A model generated the notes under the pieces. That model was not told where the DNA came from, did not search any database, and was given only the letters and a program-made list of their open reading frames with translations. DNA of 64,000 nucleotides, taken from positions 33,156-97,155 of the forward strand of contig SIBG01000002.1 of NCBI GenBank assembly GCA_009695305.1, written 5' to 3'. Positions 33,529 through 43,472 of this stretch are shown here, in pieces. Positions within the stretch are counted from its first letter, which is position 1; each line of letters begins with the position of its first letter. The translations under genes were made by a program, and so were the position numbers. This stretch comes from Opitutus sp. (GTDB taxonomy: Bacteria; Verrucomicrobiota; Verrucomicrobiia; Opitutales; Opitutaceae).

Positions 33529-34272
33529 ATGCGTGCACGGCGATTTTTGTTCGGACTGTTCCTCCTGCTGGCGGGGGCGGGGCGCGCGGATCAGGCGGCG
33601 GACGTGGCGCGCATCCATCTGGAGGTGATCGGCGGGCCGGAGCGGATCGCGGCGATCCGGGCCATGCGGATGGCCGGCTACGTCGTCGTGGGTGGGAACC
33701 GGGTCCGCTTCACGATGATCGCGGCGCGGCCGGATCGGGTGCGGCTCGAGACGGATGGCGGCGGGCGGTCGCTGGTGCATGCGAGTGACGGCGTGGAGCC
33801 GCCGTGGGAATTCGACACGGGCACCTGGCCACCGCGTTACAAAAACATGGAGGAGAGCGCGGCGAAGATGTTCACGGCGGACGCGGAGTTCGACGATCCG
33901 CTGGTGGCAGGCCGGGCGCGGTGTTTTACGCTCGACTACGCGGGCGAGACCGAGGTGGACGGACGCAAGCTGCTGCGGGTGCTGGTCACCAATCGGCGCG
34001 CCGAAAGTTTTTCCCTGCTGATCGATCCGGAGACTTATTTTATTGTGTTGCGCGTCGAGCAGCGCACCACGGCCGGCGGGCGCAAGCGGAGCATCATCAC
34101 GCGCTACGACGATTTCCGCCCGGTCGATGGGGTGCTGATAGCGCACCGGATCACGTTGATCGCCGACGGAAAGACGGAACAGCAGATGGTGATAGAAAAA
34201 ATTGAGACCAACCCGGAGGTGACGGCCGAGACGTTTACGCGGCCGAAGGTGTCGGTGCCGGGGCTGAAATAA
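33529..34272 (+). CDS. Exported hypothetical protein, LolA/outer-membrane sorting-like
   Basis: 247 residues with a signal peptide (MRARRFLFGLFLLLAGAGRA). The remainder is beta-rich: RIAAIRAMRMAGYVVVGGNR, VRFTMIAARPDRVRLETDGG, FSLLIDPETYFIVLRVEQRT, RYDDFRPVDGVLIAHRITLI. This repeating-strand layout recalls outer-membrane lipoprotein-sorting (LolA/LolB-fold) proteins such as those named 'outer membrane lipoprotein-sorting protein'. It probably binds a hydrophobic ligand in the periplasm. Low certainty on function. Confidence 0.72.
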   Translation: MRARRFLFGLFLLLAGAGRADQAADVARIHLEVIGGPERIAAIRAMRMAGYVVVGGNRVRFTMIAARPDRVRLETDGGGRSLVHASDGVEPPWEFDTGTWPPRYKNMEESAAKMFTADAEFDDPLVAGRARCFTLDYAGETEVDGRKLLRVLVTNRRAESFSLLIDPETYFIVLRVEQRTTAGGRKRSIITRYDDFRPVDGVLIAHRITLIADGKTEQQMVIEKIETNPEVTAETFTRPKVSVPGLK

Positions 34273-34615
34273 AGGCGGCGGAGGGACGGAGGACAGGAGA
34301 CCGAGAACCCTGCGGCAGGCTCAGGGCAGGCAGCGGCGAGAAAACAGGAGACGAAAGACCGAAGAGCCGAAGACCATCCTACCGCGGTAAGACATCCCGA
34401 GGGATTCTGTTTTATACCAACGTCCCTTATGATTTAGACTGTCATTGCGAGGAGCGCAGCGAGGAAACAATCCAGCTGGATTGCCACGGCGCGCTTCGCG
34501 CACCTCGCAATGACAAAGGTCAAAAACTTACGGGACGTTGGAATTAGATCCAGCTGACAGATTGCGCTGCGATCGTTGGGAGGAAATCAGAGCGCGGGTG
34601 AGCGCCGGGAGCAAC
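34273..34615. other. Intergenic region, 343 bp, mostly nested repeats
   Basis: No gene is supported. A short GC-rich stretch is followed by the 34414-34544 element with a REP-like palindrome nested inside it (34441-34514), described separately. Confidence 0.7.
34414..34544. repeat. Inverted-repeat element, CCAACGTC family, with nested REP
   Basis: The 26-bp ends (34414-34439, 34519-34544) share ATNCCAACGTCCC...GAC with the element at 16272-16425. Nested inside at 34441-34514 is a separate palindrome with ends GTCATTGCGAGG and CCTCGCAATGAC. The outer and inner elements are different families, so one has gone into the other or they travel together. Confidence 0.75.
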
Positions 34616-35355
34616 TCAGGGCAGGCCGGGGATCTTCATGCCGGGCGGCATCATGCCGCGCATCATGGTGCCGAGATCCTGGAAACCCGCGGGCGGGGCA
34701 AAGAGCGAGGCGGGAGGGTCTTTTTTTCCACGGCGGTGACCTCCAGGCGAAAATTTTCCCGGGCGGAGCCGGTGGTGACGACGCGCAGGGGAAAGAGATC
34801 CTTGCCCGCGAGGGCGGCTTCCCAGCCCGCCGGGGCGGGACTGCCGCCGCGGGCGCCACGGCCACCCATGCCGGGCGGTCCCATCGCGCCGGGGCCGGGA
34901 CCCATGCCCATGAAACGGCCGAGTTGATCGGTGAGCCACATTTCGGTGACGCCGTCCTTCGCCTTGCTGAGATATTACACACAGTCGTAGCCGAGAATTT
35001 TCTCCATGACGCCGGTCTTCTCGAGCGAGCCGGGATCGGCCACGGGCGAGGCGCCGGGCAGATCCGCGGGGACTTCGCCGGGTTTGGGCAGCGGGCGCAC
35101 CATGAACATCCGTTGGGCGGGCATGATCATGGTCATTTCCTGCTTCGTAGTGTCCATGATGACAGCCGCCGCCTGGCCGTCGGGACCGGAGAGGTCGATA
35201 CGGGTGAGGTCGCCTTTGACGCTGAAGTTAAGCGGAGCGGCGAGCGCCCCCTGGCCGGAAAGCTTCATCGTGATGGTGCCCTCGAAACCCGCGGCGAGGA
35301 GCGCGCCGGGGGCCAGCAGGCCACAGGCAAGGAGGAGGCCGGGGATTTTTTTCAT
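34616..35355 (-). pseudogene. DUF4412-type secreted protein, broken by a stop and a frameshift
   Basis: From ATG 35355 the gene has a signal peptide (MKKIPGLLLACGLLAPGALL) and reads GFEGTITMKLSGQGALAAPL, MDTTKQEMTMIMPAQRMFMV, EKTGVMEKILGYDCV, then an in-frame TAA at 34975-34977. The same frame continues YLSKAKDGVTEMWLTDQLGR. At a run of seven A's (minus strand, near 34728) the frame must gain one base to reach the natural ending PPASLFAPPAGFQDLGTMMR. Two lesions make this a pseudogene or an error-prone stretch of the assembly. Confidence 0.75.
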
Positions 35356-35442
35356 GCGCGCAGTAGAAAACCGAAACCAAGGTCGGGGCAATACTTGGTT
35401 TCGCGGCTTGCCAGCGCGGGGCGGGCCGGATGCAATCGCGCC

Positions 35443-35958
35443 ATGGCTCTCTACGGTTCACTGGACACGGTGCGGGCGCAGACCCCATCCACGGAAGGTT
35501 TCGCCATTGCCCTGGCCTACGCCGCGGAATTGCTGAAGGCCGGTTCGCCGGTGCAGGCCCGGGTGTGCGCGCTGGTGGCGGGAGAACGGCACAAGGTCGA
35601 ACTCGCCAACGGCGCCTTCGTGATCGAGGAGACCTACGAAACGAAACTGCGGGCGGACGCGTTTTTCGAATCGCACCGAAAATACGTCGACGTGCAGATC
35701 GTTTTGGACGGCGAGGAGTTGATGGAGGTGGGCGACATCGCGCGGATGAAAGCCCGCCAGCCCTACAACGCGGACCGCGATCTAATCGTTTACGAGGACA
35801 GCACCGAGGCGTCGCTGCTCCGGGTGCATGCGGGCCAGGCGGCGGTATTTTTCCCGTGTGATGTCCACATGCCGACCCTGCGGATGCGGGCGGCACCGGT
35901 GAGTGTGCGGAAGTGTGTCGTGAAGGTGCCGATCGCGCTGGCCGGCGGCACGACCTGA
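35443..35958 (+). CDS. YhcH/YjgK/YiaL family protein
   Basis: 171 residues, full length for the DUF386 family of cupin-like proteins linked to sugar (sialic acid, gulonate) metabolism. Conserved stretches: VIEETYETKLRADAFFESHR, KYVDVQIVLDGEELMEVGD, FFPCDVHMPTLRM (metal-site His region) and RKCVVKVPI. Start ATG 35443. The neighbours give no pathway, so the substrate is unknown. Confidence 0.9.
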   Translation: MALYGSLDTVRAQTPSTEGFAIALAYAAELLKAGSPVQARVCALVAGERHKVELANGAFVIEETYETKLRADAFFESHRKYVDVQIVLDGEELMEVGDIARMKARQPYNADRDLIVYEDSTEASLLRVHAGQAAVFFPCDVHMPTLRMRAAPVSVRKCVVKVPIALAGGTT

Positions 35959-36020
35959 GCAGCGGGTCGCGGCCCCCGTAGCTTCCCTGAGCTCCCGCTC
36001 AGGGCTTGACCAACCGAGCG

Positions 36021-36914
36021 ATGAATTACCGGCACCAGTTTCACGCGGGCAATTTCGCCGACGTGATGAAGCATGCGCTGCTGGTGCGGCTCGGACGGGC
36101 GCTGCAAAAAAAAGCAACGGGGTTTCTCTACCTTGACACCCACGCGGGGCGTGGCGGTTACGATCTGGCCGCCGCGGTGCCGCCGCGACGGGCGCAGGGC
36201 GGGGAGGGCGACGCGCGCGGGCGCGTGCCGGAGCATCCCGACGGCATCGGCCGGCTGCTCGGGCCAGGGGAGCTGCCCGCGGCGGTGGCGGACTACGTGG
36301 CGCTGGTGCGGGAATTCGACCGGCGCGAAGGCGGTGCGGGGGACGCGCGGCGATTTTATCCGGGCTCCCCGTGGCTGGTCGCCGAGCTGGCGCGGGCGCA
36401 GGATCGGCTGGCGCTGTGCGAGCAGCAGCCGGCGGAGTGCGCGGCGCTGAGGGAGCGGTTTCAATTTTCGCCGCGCACGGTGGTGCAGGAGCTCGACGGC
36501 TACGGGGCGCTCCGGGCGTTGCTGCCGCCGCCGGAGCGGCGGGCGCTCGTGCTCATCGATCCGCCGTTCGAAGCGCTGGACGAGTTTGCGTTGATCGTCG
36601 CGGCCCTGGCCGAGGGACTGCGGCGGCTGCCGGGGGGCGTATTTGCCGTGTGGTATCCGCTGACGGAGCGGGCGCGGCTGGAGGAATTTTTTTTCGCGCT
36701 CCGGGAGTTGCGGCCGCCACCGACGCTGGCGGCGGAGCTGGCGATTGCCGGTGAACGATCGGCGATCAAGCTGAAGGGCTGCGGTCTCGTCGTGATCAAC
36801 CCGCCGTGGCAGTTCGACCGCGAGGCGGCGGCCCTGCTGACGTTTCTCGCCCCCACGCTGGCGCAGGCCCCGGGCGGCGGCGGGCGGGTGGACTGGATCG
36901 TGCCGGAGAAGTAG
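36021..36914 (+). CDS. rlmJ: 23S rRNA (adenine(2030)-N6)-methyltransferase RlmJ
   Basis: 297 residues. MNYRHQFHAGNFADVMKHAL is the RlmJ signature; the catalytic motif is LIDPPFE (D/N-P-P-Y/F type) and FLYLDTHAGRGGYDL is the SAM region. It methylates A2030 of 23S rRNA in E. coli. Start ATG 36021. The TAG stop codon is formed by the first bases (GTAGGGC) of a palindromic repeat, so the element may have set the C-terminus. Confidence 0.94.
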   Translation: MNYRHQFHAGNFADVMKHALLVRLGRALQKKATGFLYLDTHAGRGGYDLAAAVPPRRAQGGEGDARGRVPEHPDGIGRLLGPGELPAAVADYVALVREFDRREGGAGDARRFYPGSPWLVAELARAQDRLALCEQQPAECAALRERFQFSPRTVVQELDGYGALRALLPPPERRALVLIDPPFEALDEFALIVAALAEGLRRLPGGVFAVWYPLTERARLEEFFFALRELRPPPTLAAELAIAGERSAIKLKGCGLVVINPPWQFDREAAALLTFLAPTLAQAPGGGGRVDWIVPEK

Positions 36915-37080
36915 GGCCGGGTCTTTGGCCCGCCCTGGGACACCCCAACCGCCTTCACCGCCGAGGGCGCGGCGCAGGCGGAGAAAAATCCGCGCAGGCA
37001 AAATCCAGCCACGGCATTCGCGTGGTTCGCGGCCAAAAATATTTTCCGATGCTGAGGGCGGGTCGGAGACCCCGCCCTCC
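36911..37080. repeat. GTAGGGC-family inverted repeat with internal palindrome
   Basis: Left arm 36911-36936 (GTAGGGCCGGGTCTTTGGCC...), right arm 37055-37080 (ending ACCCCGCCCTCC); the arms are inverted with some mismatches and each is a hairpin. About 118 bp between them includes a further GC-rich palindromic tract. It fills the gap between rlmJ and the frameshifted kinase. Confidence 0.65.
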
Positions 37081-37104
37081 GTCCGACGTGGCCGCGGAGC
37101 CGAG

Positions 37105-38965
37105 CTAAGCGGCGGGCAGATATTTTTCCAGCACGCTGGCGAGCAGCTCGAAGCGCACCGGCTTGCTGAGAAATCCATCCATCCCGGCGGCGAGGCACGC
37201 CTCGCGCACGTGGGTGCTCGCGTTGGCGGTGAGGGCGCCGATGGTCAGCGGCTTGCCGTTAAGGGCGGTGCGAATCTGGCGGGTGGCCTCAATGCCGTCG
37301 ATGCCGGGGAGCTGGCAATCCATCAGCACAATGTCGAACTCCGCCCCGGTGGCGGTGGTGATCGCGGCCTCGCCGTCGACCGCAAACGTCGCCTTGAGGC
37401 CCATTTTCTTCAGGAAGAGATCAATGACCTGCCGGTTGACGGAGTCGTCTTCCACGACGAGCACGCGGCCGCGGAGGGAAGGCGTGATGAATTTTGGGGC
37501 CGCGACGGGCGCGGGCGCCGCCGTGATGTCGGGCAGCGCGCAAGGAAAGACGAGTTGGAAAATCGAGCCGCGGCCCTGCGTGCTTTGCACCTGGATGGTT
37601 CCGCCCATCGCTTGGGCGAGGCGCAGCGAGATCACCAGGCCGAGGCCGGTGCCGCCGTAACGCCGGCTCATGGAGTTGTCGGCTTGATTGAAGGGCTTGA
37701 AGAGCCGGCCCATCGCGGCGGAATCGATGCCGATGCCGGAGTCGGTCACGATGAAGTGCAGGACGGCCTTTTGATCGGGAACGTTCGACGCAGGTGACGG
37801 CGAGCTCGACGCGGCCTTTCTCGGTGAACTTGATCGCGTTGCCCAGGAGGTTGAGGACGACTTGCCGGAGACGCGTGGCATCACCGATGACCACGCCCGG
37901 GAGGTTGTCGCCGATGCGCACATCGAACTGGAGGCCTTTGTCGCGTGCGCGCGCCTGCATGAGATCGGCGACGGCCTTGGCGGCGGCCGCGGGCGGAAAT
38001 GGGGCGCGCTCCAGCTCGATGCCCCCGGCCTCGATTTTGGAAAAGTCGAGGACGTCGTTGAGCAGGAGCAGCAGCGCTTCCGCGGAATCGGAGGCCGTCC
38101 GCAGGTAGCTGCGTTGCTCCGGCGAAAGCTCGGTGTCGCGGACGACTCGCAGCATGCCGAGGACGCCGTTCATCGGCGTGCGGATTTCGTGGCCGATCGT
38201 GGCGATGAATTCGCCCTTGGCCTTGCTGGCGGACTCGGCCTTCTCGCGCGCCTCCTGCAGTTCGGTCTCGCGGGCCTCACGGCGGGAGTTTTCCGCCGTG
38301 AGCTCGGCGGCCAGAATTTCCCGTTCGAATCGCATGGCGAGCGCGCTGGACAGCGTGCGGTGATTGGTCGCGGCCGTGTAGGCCATGTAGGCGATAAACA
38401 CGCCCACGCTCAGCCCGAGTGCGATCCCGGGGAAATCGCCATCCGCGAAGTAGCGCAGCCCAAGTGGCACCATGATTGCCAGCAGGTAGGCCAGGCCACC
38501 CTTTCGCATCGGGAGGAGCGTGCCCGCGGACGCGGCGGTGATGGCCGTGAGCACGAGGACGTGGGCGGTGCCGAGCGGCCCGCCTTCGTGCAGTTTTGGG
38601 AAGGCCCAGGGAGTGGCGCCCCAGGCGAGGGCCGTGAGCGTGGTGCTGACGACGAAGCGCAAGCCCCATGGCGGGCATTCGGCGGAACTCGGCGCGGCGA
38701 GACGGAATGCCCGGCCCAGCCAGAGGCGGCAACCTGAGATCGCGAGGGTCACTCCGAGCCACCACCAGACGACGGGTGAACTCATCGCGGTGTGCAGGGC
38801 GACGGCGAAAAACACCGCGACCACCGACACGGCGATCGAGCTGTTGGCCATTTTCCCGTAGGCCATGCGGACAAACTCGGCGCGGACCTTCACTTCGATC
38901 GGGTGATCGCTCGACCGCGGGGCGGTGGAAGTGGTGGCAGGAAACGGTGGATCGGAGGCGGCCAT
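37105..38965 (-). pseudogene. Hybrid sensor histidine kinase/response regulator, frameshifted
   Basis: From ATG 38965: an N-terminal membrane region of about six helices (AVSVVAVFFAVALHTAMSSP; FGLSVG-type segments), a coiled coil, HisKA with GHEIRTPMNGVLGMLR, HATPase (LLGNAIKFTEKGRVELAV), then a break near 37785, and in the next frame SDSGIGID-like VTDSGIGIDSAAMGRLF, GGTGLGLVISLRL and a receiver domain (VLVVEDDSVNRQV; DIVLMDCQLPGIDG). The total of 1861 bases is not a multiple of three. Without the shift it would be a ~620-residue copy of the next gene. Confidence 0.85.
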
Positions 38966-38981
38966 GGGAGCGGAAGGGGAG

Positions 38982-40922
38982 TTAGCCGGACAGGATGGGA
39001 GCGGACAGTGGGGTTGGCGAGCAGGATGCGGCGGGTGGGGTGGCGTCGGGAACGGCGGCCGGCAGCCATTTCTGGAGCGTGGCGGCGAGTAGTTCGACCC
39101 GGATGGGCTTCGTGAGATAGTCGTCCATGCCGGCCGCGAGGCACGCGGTGCGATCCTGGGCACTGGCGTTGGCGGTGAGCGCGATGATCGGCAGCGGGCG
39201 ACCGGCGAGTTTCGCGCGGATCCGGCGGGTGGCCTCCATGCCATCGAGCCCGGGCAGCTGGCAATCCATCAGCACGGCGTCCCACGCTGAAGCGGTGGCG
39301 GCCTGCACCGCTTCGAAGCCGTCTCCGACGAGACTCAATTCGAGCCCCATCTGTTTCAAGAAGTGGTCGATCACGCGCTGGTTCACCCGATCATCCTCGA
39401 CGACCAAGAGCCGGCCGCGCAACGCCGGCGCGACAAAACGTGTGCCACCGTCCGTGGCGCTTAGCCGGGCCGCTTGCTCCGCCGTAACGAAGGGCAGCCG
39501 CATGGTGAATTGAAACACGGAGCCACGACCCGGCTCGCTTTGCACGGTGATCCGGCCGCCCATGGCCTCCGTGAGTTTTTGCGAGATGGCGAGACCGAGG
39601 CCAGTGCCACCGAAGCAGCGGCTCATCGTGCTGTCGGCTTGCGTAAACGCGCGGAAAAGGCGCGAGCTGGCGTCCGCGTCCAGGCCGATGCCGCTGTCGC
39701 TGACGGCAAAGGTGAGTTGCGCGGCGTCGGTGACGAGGAGGTCACGCGTCACGTGGAGCGCCACGCGGCCGCGATCGGTGAACTTGATCGCGTTGCCGAG
39801 CAGATTGAGCAGCACCTGGCGCAGGCGGGTCGGGTCACCGAGCAGGCCGGCGGGCAGGCGCGAATCGAGCTCGATCACGAACTCGAGACCCTTCGCCGTG
39901 GCGCGCGGGCGGAGGAGATCGACGACACTGCGGATGGTGGGCGAGGGAGCGAAGGCGATGCGTTCGAGCTCGAGGTGGCCGGCCTCGATCTTGGAGAAGT
40001 CGAGGATGTCGTTGAGGAGGTCGAGCAGGGTGTCGGCGGAGCTGGCGGCGGTCTCGACATTTTCGCGCTGTCCGGCGGTGAGCGGGCTTTCACGCACGAT
40101 GCGAAGCATGCCAATGAGGCCGCTCATCGGGGTGCGGATCTCGTGGCTCATCGTGGCGAGAAATTCGCTCTTGGCGTGATTGGCGGCATGGGCCCGCTCG
40201 GTGGCGGCGCGCAGCTCGGCCTCGACGACTTTGCGGCGGGTGATCTCGTCGCCGCGGGCTTCGACGAGCGCGGTGTTTTTATAGCCGAGGCGGACGGAGT
40301 GGCGCAGGGTGCCGAGTTGCTGACGGGCCGCGACGGTCATGTAGCCGAGGTAGAGCGCGCACATGGCCGCAAGCGTCGCGCTGCCCAATTCGTCCGTGCC
40401 CAGCATCCGCACCATGAGTGGCCCGATCGAAAGGTAGAAGTAGGCGAGGTTGGCCGAAAGGATCGGCACCAGGAGCCGGCCGGCGCCGGTGGTGAGCCCG
40501 GCGAGCACGAGCACCACCAAAATGCGAAAGGCGGGAGGACTCGCGGCGAAAAAAATCCACGCGCCGACCCCCCAGCTCAGGCCGTTCAGGGCGCTGATGA
40601 TCGTAAACCACCGCGCCCAGCGGCCGGCGAGTTCCGGCGGCACGGGTCGGCGCAGGTAGCGCCAACGCATGAACAGGCGGAGGGTGTTGGCCGCGACGAC
40701 GCCCGCCAGCCACGCCAACACCACCGGCGACGGAAACAATCCGAGCATCTTGTAGCCGAGAACCAAGGCGACGCCCGCGGCGAACGGCGCGCCGTAAAGT
40801 GAATCCTGATAGGCGATCCGCACGAGTTCGGCGCGGACGCGCGAATCGAGCGAGTTCTCCGAGGCGGCGGGAGGGGGGGGCGGCGGGCGCGAGGGGGGCC
40901 ATGCGGTGTTTTGGTGCCTCAC
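38982..40922 (-). CDS. Hybrid sensor histidine kinase/response regulator
   Basis: 646 residues from a GTG at 40922 (the start is uncertain; the frame is open further upstream). A proline-rich lead is followed by six hydrophobic segments (FAAGVALVLGYKMLGLFPSP; ILVVLVLAGLTTGAGRLLVP; TLAAMCALYLGYMTVA), a coiled coil, HisKA (FLATMSHEIRTPMSGLIGML), HATPase (LLGNAIKFTDRGRV, VSDSGIGL, GGTGLGLAISQKL) and a receiver (LLVVEDDRVNQRV, DAVLMDCQLPGLDG, LTKPIR). No output domain, so the phosphate goes to an unknown partner. It is a paralogue of the downstream frameshifted kinase, 16 bases away. Confidence 0.92.
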   Translation of the reverse strand: MRHQNTAWPPSRPPPPPPAASENSLDSRVRAELVRIAYQDSLYGAPFAAGVALVLGYKMLGLFPSPVVLAWLAGVVAANTLRLFMRWRYLRRPVPPELAGRWARWFTIISALNGLSWGVGAWIFFAASPPAFRILVVLVLAGLTTGAGRLLVPILSANLAYFYLSIGPLMVRMLGTDELGSATLAAMCALYLGYMTVAARQQLGTLRHSVRLGYKNTALVEARGDEITRRKVVEAELRAATERAHAANHAKSEFLATMSHEIRTPMSGLIGMLRIVRESPLTAGQRENVETAASSADTLLDLLNDILDFSKIEAGHLELERIAFAPSPTIRSVVDLLRPRATAKGLEFVIELDSRLPAGLLGDPTRLRQVLLNLLGNAIKFTDRGRVALHVTRDLLVTDAAQLTFAVSDSGIGLDADASSRLFRAFTQADSTMSRCFGGTGLGLAISQKLTEAMGGRITVQSEPGRGSVFQFTMRLPFVTAEQAARLSATDGGTRFVAPALRGRLLVVEDDRVNQRVIDHFLKQMGLELSLVGDGFEAVQAATASAWDAVLMDCQLPGLDGMEATRRIRAKLAGRPLPIIALTANASAQDRTACLAAGMDDYLTKPIRVELLAATLQKWLPAAVPDATPPAASCSPTPLSAPILSG

Positions 40923-41092
40923 ACGATGGATTCCTCTGCGTGAAACGCGAGCGCCATGATGGTGGCGACCTGACCTCACGACGCTTCGGGCATCCACCTC
41001 ACCAGCCGGGGCGTGGGTGCGCCCGCGGGGCGCCATGGCTGGCTCGCCTCCGGCGAATCCACGCGCTCAACCTCTGATCGCAGCGATCCGCT

Positions 41093-41287
41093 TTAGCGGG
41101 CGAAAAAATCCAGGCGGCGCAGATCGGCGGGAAAAGTCGCCACGTCGATCATCGGCGGTGGCACCTTGAGGGGTGGCGCCGTGAAGACCGGCCGGTAAAA
41201 CAGCACATCTTCGCGCGCCATGACCCGCACCAGAGCCGGAGGCTCGGTGGCGGTTTGGGGTTGAATGAATGGCGGTGGCAGGTGCAT
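41093..41287 (-). CDS. Small proline-rich hypothetical protein, paralogue of the 41362 gene
   Basis: 64 residues from ATG 41287. The core DVLFYRPVFTAPPLKVPPP aligns without gaps to DVQWGGPIFKAPSLPTPN in the upstream small gene, sharing DV, P, F, AP, L and P and ending in F..R. No signal peptide, Cys or membrane segment. The shared pattern between two short frames in tandem supports a real gene; the function is unknown. Confidence 0.45.
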   Translation of the reverse strand: MHLPPPFIQPQTATEPPALVRVMAREDVLFYRPVFTAPPLKVPPPMIDVATFPADLRRLDFFAR

Positions 41288-41361
41288 CGGAGCGGGATGG
41301 ACCGTGGGGAAAAGAGAAAGTGCCGCGCGTTGCCAAAAAAACCCAAAAATTTCGCGGGAGG

Positions 41362-41571
41362 TCAGCGGCGCCCGAAGGTGCTTGAGGGGCAGCTGACGAA
41401 GAATGGCAGTTCGCAATCGAACTGGTTGGGCGTGGGGAGCGACGGCGCCTTGAAGATCGGACCACCCCACTGGACGTCGGTTCGGGTGCCGACGTGGATC
41501 ATTCCGCGGTCACCGCCCGGGTGCGCCGGGCGGGCGGACGAACGACGGAAAAGATGGAAAGGGAGATTCAT
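41362..41571 (-). CDS. Small hypothetical protein, paralogue of the 41093 gene
   Basis: 69 residues from ATG 41571. MNLPFHLFRRSSARPAHPGG, then DVQWGGPIFKAPSLPTPNQF and ending SSTFGRR. It shares a 38-residue C-terminal pattern with the gene 74 bases downstream. It is divergent from the MFS transporter across a 264-base gap. No family recognised. Confidence 0.45.
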   Translation of the reverse strand: MNLPFHLFRRSSARPAHPGGDRGMIHVGTRTDVQWGGPIFKAPSLPTPNQFDCELPFFVSCPSSTFGRR

Positions 41572-41835
41572 GGGGGAGGATGAAGGGATTGGCCGTTAAT
41601 CGGCACGATGGCGGGCGGGGTTAAGTCAATCTTTCCGGCGGATGAAGATATTTACCAATTTGCAATCTGCGTTCTTGCTCCCGACGGGGGCGCGCGTAGA
41701 AACGCGAGGCTTTCCTCCTTTCCCGTAACCCCCCGCCGCCCAGCTCCCGGGATTTTCCCGCGTGGTGGGTGGCGGATCAGACGCTTCTCCGCCCGCTACA
41801 ATTTTTCCTCAACCTCCATCCCCCTAAATAATCCT

Positions 41836-43446
41836 ATGAGTAACGATCAAGTCAGCAACGCCAGTGCGCCCAACGCGCAACGCCTCCTTTGGGCAGGCTT
41901 CATGGCCATCTTCGCCGCGGGAATGGGCTTCGGCATCCGCGGTGGTATCTTCGACAACTGGGGCGCCGAGTTCGGCTTCACGGCCACGCAGCTTGGTGCC
42001 ATCGGTGGTGCCGGCTTCACTGGATTTTGCTTCGGCATCATCATCGGTGGCGTCGTTTGCGACAAGATCGGCTATAGCAAGCTGGTGATTGCAGCGTTTG
42101 CGCTCCACGTGCTGTCCGCAGTCGTCACGTTCATGGCGAACACTCCCCAGAACGCCTACCAGATGCTGACGATCGGCATGTTCATCTTCGCTTTTGCGAA
42201 CGGCACGCTGGAGGCGGTGGCCAATCCGCTCGTGGCGACGCTGTTTCCGAAAAACCGCACGCACTTCCTCAACATTCTTCACGCCAGCTGGCCGGCCGGC
42301 ATCGTCGCTGGAGCCGTGGTCGGCTGGGTGCTCGACGACAAGATGGGGGTTCACTGGAAGGTGCAGCTCGCGCTCTATCTCGTGCCCACGGTGATCTATG
42401 GATTCATGTTCCTTGGGCAGCACATGCCGAAGTCGGAAGCCTCGCAGAAAGGCGCGAACCTCGGTGAAATGTTCAAGGATGTCGGCATCCTTGGCGCCGC
42501 GGTCGCCTGCTATCTCTTGAGTATGTTCGTTTCCGGTCCCCTTGCGGCGCTCTTTGGCCTGGAGAGCTTTCCGGCCTGGGTTGGCTATGGAGTTGGATTC
42601 GCGTTTCTGGCGGTCGTCGGTGTGATCACCAACTTCTCGATCGGTTCGGTTCTGCTCTTTGTCCTTTTTGTCACGCATGCCATGGTGGGGGCCGTCGAAC
42701 TCGGCACGGACGGCTGGATCGCCAATATCACGGGCAACTTGTTTACGTCCGAGCAGGGCAAGTGGCTGCTGATTTGGACTTCCGCGGTGATGTTCAGTCT
42801 GAGGTTCTGCGCCCATTTCATCGAAACGAAACTCGGGCTCTCGCCGGTCGCGCTGCTGATGGTCTGCGCGGCGCTGGCGTGTGTCGGACTCCAACTGACG
42901 AGTGGTGTGCAGACGGTCGGCATGGCGTTCTTCGCCCTGACGATCTACGCGATTGGGAAAACCTTCTTCTGGCCGACGATGCTCGCGGTGACGTCGGATC
43001 GCTTCCCGCGAACCGGGGCGGTTGCCATTTCAATCATGGGCGGAGTCGGCATGTTGTCGGCCGGCTTGATCGGCGGGCCCGGCCTTGGCTTCGGCAAGGA
43101 TCGGTTTGCGGCGGAGGCGCTGCAGGCATCGAACCCGGCGGCCTATGCGGAATCCAAGGCGGCGGCGCCTTCCAAGTTCCTGTTCTTCCCCGCGGTGACG
43201 GCCATCGACGGCAAGAAACTCTCCGATGCCAAGGACGCCGTGAAGGCGGGCAAGGCGACACCGGCCCAAAAGAACATCGTGTCCGCCGACCAGGCGGGCG
43301 ACCGCGCCACGCTCAAGGCGGACTCGTTTATCCCGGCGGTGATGGCGTTGGTTTACCTGGGAATCCTCCTCTACTTCAAGTCCATCGGCGGCTACAAGGC
43401 GATCCACATCGAGGACGAAATCGCTGCCGAGCAAAAGTCGACGTAA
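41836..43446 (+). CDS. MFS transporter
   Basis: 536 residues with about 12 membrane segments, for example [59 protein letters not shown] and [20 protein letters not shown]. The motif A-like loop [11 protein letters not shown] follows helix 2. A long soluble insertion (about residues 430-500, [20 protein letters not shown] to [20 protein letters not shown]) interrupts the last helices. It resembles sugar transporters of the family but the substrate is unclear. Start ATG 41836; a terminator follows. Confidence 0.93.
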   Translation: MSNDQVSNASAPNAQRLLWAGFMAIFAAGMGFGIRGGIFDNWGAEFGFTATQLGAIGGAGFTGFCFGIIIGGVVCDKIGYSKLVIAAFALHVLSAVVTFMANTPQNAYQMLTIGMFIFAFANGTLEAVANPLVATLFPKNRTHFLNILHASWPAGIVAGAVVGWVLDDKMGVHWKVQLALYLVPTVIYGFMFLGQHMPKSEASQKGANLGEMFKDVGILGAAVACYLLSMFVSGPLAALFGLESFPAWVGYGVGFAFLAVVGVITNFSIGSVLLFVLFVTHAMVGAVELGTDGWIANITGNLFTSEQGKWLLIWTSAVMFSLRFCAHFIETKLGLSPVALLMVCAALACVGLQLTSGVQTVGMAFFALTIYAIGKTFFWPTMLAVTSDRFPRTGAVAISIMGGVGMLSAGLIGGPGLGFGKDRFAAEALQASNPAAYAESKAAAPSKFLFFPAVTAIDGKKLSDAKDAVKAGKATPAQKNIVSADQAGDRATLKADSFIPAVMALVYLGILLYFKSIGGYKAIHIEDEIAAEQKST

Positions 43447-43472
43447 CGCCTGCGAGATTTTCAGACCCAGAC

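Noticed and set aside
39474..40802. 442-residue plus-strand frame opposite the hybrid kinase
   Set aside because: Antisense shadow rich in Gly/Ala/Glu/Arg; the kinase motifs are all on the minus strand.
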